From Sulfurimonas sp. (GTDB lineage Bacteria; Campylobacterota; Campylobacteria; Campylobacterales; Sulfurimonadaceae), in assembly GCF_028694605.1 (NCBI RefSeq), contig NZ_JAQVKP010000015.1:1-54200 (forward strand): DNA of 54,200 nt, written 5' to 3'. Shown here piece after piece: positions 51,185 to 54,200 of this stretch. Every line of letters starts with the position of its first letter. Positions within the stretch are counted from its first letter, which is position 1. A program made the translations under genes and the position numbers. The notes below the pieces were generated by a model. It was not told where the DNA came from. It did no database searches and worked only from the letters and a program-made list of their open reading frames with translations.

Positions 51185-51494
51185 AAATCAGCTCTTTTTT
51201 AATATGCTCAATTAGCTCTTTATTGCTTGAATTTAGCGATACCAAATCAACTTTTCTTTGAAATACTTTTTCTAACTCGTTTTTTATATCTTCAATTCTT
51301 AAAAGCTTAGAAAAACCATCTTGATATTTTTGACTGAATTTTTGATATTCCAAGCTATATGCCAAATCAATATCACTAAATTTATTATCACTGCCTCTTG
51401 CACATGAACCGAAAATACCGACGATGTTAAAGCCTTCTTTGGCATAAATATTTTTATATTTTGATAATGTTTCTACGGTGTTTGTTATGTTCAT
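51177..51494 (-). CDS. mntA: MntA-family nucleotidyltransferase antitoxin
   Basis: A 105-residue minimal nucleotidyltransferase. The GS-x10-DxD signature is intact (GIFGSCARGSDNKFSDIDLAY region). In known MntA-HepT pairs this enzyme AMPylates HepT and so blocks its RNase site. It is first in the two-gene operon and overlaps hepT by 8 nt. Confidence 0.88.
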   Translation of the reverse strand: MNITNTVETLSKYKNIYAKEGFNIVGIFGSCARGSDNKFSDIDLAYSLEYQKFSQKYQDGFSKLLRIEDIKNELEKVFQRKVDLVSLNSSNKELIEHIKKELIYV

Positions 51495-51545
51495 GCTCCA
51501 TCCATTATTTTAAAATGTATCGTTAAAAATTATACCACAAGCAAA

Positions 51546-51938
51546 CTACTCTTTTTTCAGTCCAACTTCATCAAGCAAGCTTAAAAAACCATCTGGCTCT
51601 CTGCTGCCTCTGTCTTCATAGATGATGGTGCCGTCACTCTTTAAAAAGTAGTGCCTCGGCACGCTTTGGGTTGTAAATCTCTCTGGGATTTTGTGTCTGT
51701 CTCTTGAGAGGTAGAGTAGTACATACTCTTTTTTGAGTCTGGCGATAATATGCTTTTTAGAGAGTGTCATATCTTTAAATCTGTCACACCATCTGCAAAC
51801 ATCGGCCCCGATAAAAAGGTATATCTCTTTTTTCTCTTTTTGTGCCTGCTTGATGGCTGCGTCGTAGTCATGAAGCCAAGGCAGGTCTGCACCAAAGAGC
51901 GAACTCAAAAGTACGAGTGTTAAAAAGAATCCCCTCAT
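51546..51938 (-). CDS. exported thioredoxin-fold protein (CxxC)
   Basis: A 130-residue protein with a Sec signal peptide (MRGFFLTLVLLSSLFGA) and a thioredoxin-like fold. The redox motif CRWC stands at the start of the first helix, and the cis-Pro is in SVPRHYFL. It resembles SoxW/DUF255-type periplasmic thioredoxins. A role in reducing or handling periplasmic disulfides is expected. The start overlaps the small Ser/Asn/Thr-rich gene by 4 nt, so the two are coupled. Confidence 0.85.
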   Translation of the reverse strand: MRGFFLTLVLLSSLFGADLPWLHDYDAAIKQAQKEKKEIYLFIGADVCRWCDRFKDMTLSKKHIIARLKKEYVLLYLSRDRHKIPERFTTQSVPRHYFLKSDGTIIYEDRGSREPDGFLSLLDEVGLKKE

Positions 51939-52138
51939 GCGTAAAGGTCAAGCAGTTTGTTTGTGTTTGTGTTTTGTGTGTTTTCTTGACTTGTTTTGCT
52001 CTCAAGCGAAACGACGTTTGCCACTGGATTACTGCTTGTATCGGTTTGGTTTGTATCGGCATTTGTACTTGTTTCCGCTCGTCCAAACTGAACAGATTGT
52101 GAATAAGGCGATTGGTATATATAGCGAGTTACTTCCAT
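51935..52138 (-). CDS. small Asn/Thr/Ser-rich protein, 67 aa
   Basis: I do not recognise it. The product begins MEVTRYIYQSPYSQSVQFGR, continues as a low-complexity Asn/Thr/Ser-rich and probably disordered stretch, and ends in a short hydrophobic KLLDLYA. The ATG at 52,138 is preceded by AGGAGAG, the best ribosome site in this part. The frame extends upstream to 52,489, but that part is antisense to the aldehyde dehydrogenase and is not coding. It overlaps the thioredoxin-fold gene by 4 nt. It has no signal peptide. Confidence 0.7.
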   Translation of the reverse strand: MEVTRYIYQSPYSQSVQFGRAETSTNADTNQTDTSSNPVANVVSLESKTSQENTQNTNTNKLLDLYA

Positions 52139-52203
52139 AACTTCTCTCCTTCTCCGTTTTTGTATTATAATAACATAAAATAGAGAAGATACGGAGATTT
52201 TTG

Positions 52204-53619
52204 ATGAGAGCGGGTGTCTATTTTGGTTCGGTTGAGGCAACAAAAGAGCGTATGAGCGAGAGAAGAAGCCCTTATAGCGGCGAGGTAGTCTCTTATGCTC
52301 CTTTATGTGATGCGGATGATGCGAAAAAGGCACTTCTGGTTGCAAAAGAGGCGGCAAAAGAGGCGGCAAAGGCGACACTTGCACAAAGATGCAGTTGGCT
52401 TTTGGATGTTGCACAAAAGCTAAGAGAGCATAAAGAGGAGATGGCAAAAACCATAACCGATGAAGTCGGCAAACCCATAACTTTTGCACGCATAGAGGTT
52501 GAACGGTGCATTGAGACGGTTACACTCTCAGCCGAGACGATGCGCACGATGCACGGAGAGACCATTAACAGTGACGCTTTTGTTTCGGGCAAAAAGACAA
52601 TGGCATTTTTCAAGAGAGTTCCATGCGGCGTGGTTGTGGCGATTACCCCTTTTAACTTTCCGTTAAATCTTGTCGCACATAAAATCGCTCCCGCACTTGC
52701 AGCGGGCAATACGGTTGTGCTTAAACCTACACCCGAAGCGCCGCTCACTGCCTATAGATTTGCAAAACTTTTTATTGAGAGCAAGTATGCCATCAAAGAT
52801 GCGTTAAGCGTGCTTTACGGGGATGCTGAAGTTGGAAGCGCTCTGGTAAAGAGCGACATACCAAGAGTTATAAGCTTTACGGGAAGTGTCGGGGTTGGGG
52901 AGATTATCACAAGAAGTGCGGGGATAAAAAAGGTCTCACTGGAACTTGGCGGCAATGCGGCGACTTATATAGATGGGAGTGCAGATTTGGATTTGGCGGC
53001 TATGCGGTGTGCGCTTGGGGCGTTTATAAACTCAGGGCAGGTCTGCATCTCGCTGCAACGTATCTATGTCCATGCAAAAGTATATGACGCTTTTGCCGCA
53101 AAGATGGCGCAGGAGAGCGCAAAACTTGTTGTCGGTTCCCCTTATGATGATGAGACATTTATGGGACCCCTTATCAATGATGAAGCGTGCCAAAGAGCCA
53201 TGGAGTGGGTGCAGAGTGCCAAAGAAGAGGGAGCGGTTGCACTGCTGGAGCCTAAAGTGGAGGGGAGAATTTTCTCTCCATGTGTTATGGCAAATGTGCG
53301 CTCGGACATGGCAATTGTCTGTCAGGAGGTTTTTGCGCCAATTGTCTCTTTGATAAAGGTTGAGAGTTTTGACGAGGCGTGCAAGATGATGAATGACTCG
53401 CCTTACGGACTGCAATTTTCCCTTTTTACCAACGATTTGGCACTTGCAAAAGATGCCATAGATGCGCTTGATGCGGGTGGTGTGGTAGTAAACGATATGC
53501 CGACACTCCGCTTTGACATCCAGCCCTACGGCGGCGTAAAGCTGAGTGGAGTAGGTCGTGAGGGGGCTCGTTTTGCCATTGAAGAGATGACAGAGATTAA
53601 GAGTATTATTATCTGCTAG
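52204..53619 (+). CDS. NAD(P)-dependent aldehyde dehydrogenase
   Basis: A 471-residue ALDH-superfamily enzyme. The motifs are ITPFNFPLNL (cofactor), GNTVVLKPTPEAP, SFTGSVGVGEI, LELGGNAATYI with the general-base Glu, and NSGQVCISLQR with the nucleophilic Cys. It resembles lactaldehyde/succinate-semialdehyde type enzymes. The likely start is the ATG at 52,204, just after an in-frame TTG. It stands alone, divergent from the small 67-residue gene by 65 nt. The substrate is unknown. Confidence 0.88.
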   Translation: MRAGVYFGSVEATKERMSERRSPYSGEVVSYAPLCDADDAKKALLVAKEAAKEAAKATLAQRCSWLLDVAQKLREHKEEMAKTITDEVGKPITFARIEVERCIETVTLSAETMRTMHGETINSDAFVSGKKTMAFFKRVPCGVVVAITPFNFPLNLVAHKIAPALAAGNTVVLKPTPEAPLTAYRFAKLFIESKYAIKDALSVLYGDAEVGSALVKSDIPRVISFTGSVGVGEIITRSAGIKKVSLELGGNAATYIDGSADLDLAAMRCALGAFINSGQVCISLQRIYVHAKVYDAFAAKMAQESAKLVVGSPYDDETFMGPLINDEACQRAMEWVQSAKEEGAVALLEPKVEGRIFSPCVMANVRSDMAIVCQEVFAPIVSLIKVESFDEACKMMNDSPYGLQFSLFTNDLALAKDAIDALDAGGVVVNDMPTLRFDIQPYGGVKLSGVGREGARFAIEEMTEIKSIIIC

Positions 53620-53707
53620 CGTTTTTAAAAATATCTAGAAGCTGGAAAAGAACTTTTAGGCGAGAATGTGATATTATGTTCGTTGAAGGATATAAAAAAG
53701 GGGTGGT

Positions 53708-54124
53708 ATGTTGCGTTATTTTATTGTGTTTATGCTGATTGTTTTATCTTTGTACGCAAAAGAGCCATCAAAGGGTGCGGTGTTGGTTTTTGCTTCCGGA
53801 AATAACAAATTTGTCTTGCCTGAGGTGGTAAAGAAGTTCAATCTTCTCTATCCGGAAGCTGAAATTTTGGTAGAGTACGGTGCTACGGGTGATTTGGCAA
53901 ACGCAATTATGGACGGTGTGAATTACGACATCTTCTTGGCGGCAGATATACAGAGTGTAGAAAAAGTTTATCTTGCAAAAATGTCGGTTATGCCTCCAAA
54001 ACAGTATGCACAAGGCATTTTGGTTATGCTTGTTCCGCTCGATAAGACTTTAGAGCAGAAAAAATTAAATATTCGAGCCACTTGCAAATTCAATCCCCAC
54101 CAAGTAGCTAATTTTTCATTGTAG
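53708..54124 (+). pseudogene. modA: truncated modA (molybdate-binding protein), interrupted at about 54,074
   Basis: Residues 1-122 are a normal ModA N-terminus: signal peptide (MLRYFIVFMLIVLSLYA), then VLVFASGNNKFVLPEVVKKF, the substrate-loop GATGDLANAI and YDIFLAADIQSVEKVY. After QKKLNI the sequence changes to RATCKFNPHQVANFSL and stops. No other frame continues ModA, which should run for another 120-130 residues. The rest of the gene is missing from the window, so the frame is most easily read as cut by an insertion whose left end is near 54,074. ModA delivers molybdate to the ModBC transporter. Confidence 0.75.
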
Positions 54125-54200
54125 CTATTTTTTACTTTAAAAAAATCATTCTCATTTTGCTTTCGCGTTGTTTTGCTCTAATTAACTCAATTTTCTTAAA
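54074..54200. mobile_element. possible left end of an insertion in modA
   Basis: From about 54,074 to the window edge the sequence has no ModA-like reading frame and is AT-rich. It contains two GTAGCTA units 17 bp apart (54,104-54,110 and 54,121-54,127), like the subterminal repeats of some insertion sequences. No transposase start is visible before the window ends, so the type cannot be named. Confidence 0.4.

Noticed and set aside
51935..52489. Long (184-residue) version of the small Asn/Thr/Ser-rich gene
   Set aside because: The added N-terminal part is antisense to the aldehyde dehydrogenase start and reads as a shadow; the ATG at 52,138 has the strong ribosome site.
1..54200. CRISPR array, tRNA/rRNA genes, prophage, replication origin
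   Set aside because: Reading both strands I found no regularly spaced direct repeats, no tRNA T-loop signature with cloverleaf context, no phage structural genes and no cluster of DnaA-box-like sites.

Overview
The window reads as the chromosome of a free-living Campylobacterota (Epsilonproteobacteria), most like a Sulfurimonas-type respiratory chemolithotroph. This is judged from protein character and gene context only. Support comes from the low G+C, a Rieske/cytochrome b/di-haem cytochrome c operon, a CheB without a receiver domain, a TTG-started rsmI, many signal-transduction proteins and a campylobacterial-style porin. Nearly every base is coding. Genes lie in short, tightly overlapping operons on both strands. 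No tRNA, rRNA, CRISPR array or prophage was seen.

Layout. 0.1-4.4 kb: a three-gene operon of methylthioribose kinase (mtnK), methylthioribose-1-phosphate isomerase (mtnA) and a class II aldolase fused to a short-chain dehydrogenase. This looks like a compact DHAP shunt for 5'-methylthioadenosine and/or 5'-deoxyadenosine waste. 4.4-12.8 kb: a small unknown gene, a Suv3-like RNA helicase with a zinc ribbon, a DMT exporter, a CBS-GGDEF-EAL protein, a Na/Pi cotransporter and a tiny coiled-coil gene. 12.8-15.5 kb: cheB-cheR, divergent from luxS and two unknown genes. 15.6-17.1 kb: brnT-brnA, overlapping mnmD, then a MITE-like repeat. 17.1-20.7 kb (minus): ribE-recQ, a ParE-type toxin-antitoxin pair and a Sel1-repeat protein. 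20.7-27.4 kb (minus): a five-gene signalling operon of REC-HD-GYP, single REC, NIT-PAS kinase, protoglobin-like hybrid kinase and HDOD. 27.5-33 kb: mnmG, a glycosyltransferase-like gene and petABC. 33-36.1 kb: dispersed palindromic repeats, an RDD protein, a porin behind nested GTGAT palindromes, and a SHOCT lipoprotein. 36.1-39 kb: a MazF pair, then moaA-queE-queD. 39-39.2 kb: a small hydrophobic-peptide/RNA locus resembling a type I toxin. 39.2-48.4 kb: moeA, rsmE, rpmE, rsmI, rlmB, a RodZ-like gene, an aminotransferase, hom and an SDR. 48.4-54.1 kb: a cytoplasmic-type formate dehydrogenase alpha subunit, yraN, an MntA/HepT pair, a thioredoxin-fold protein, an aldehyde dehydrogenase and a modA truncated by foreign-looking sequence.

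How the parts fit. SAM by-product metabolism recurs: luxS serves the activated methyl cycle, the mtn operon would take the ribose part of MTA or 5'-deoxyadenosine, and the radical-SAM enzymes MoaA and QueE make 5'-deoxyadenosine. Molybdenum cofactor genes (moaA, moeA) lie in the same window as a Mo/W enzyme (FDH) and a broken molybdate-binding protein gene. Cyclic-di-GMP enzymes of both signs (GGDEF-EAL and HD-GYP) sit with nitrate-type and globin-type sensor kinases.

The best candidates for something undescribed are the mtnK-mtnA-aldolase/SDR operon, the 38,996-39,223 small RNA/peptide locus, and the five-gene signalling operon whose globin-like sensor carries Tyr where the haem-ligating His is expected. 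All functions are inferred from sequence; no database search was possible.
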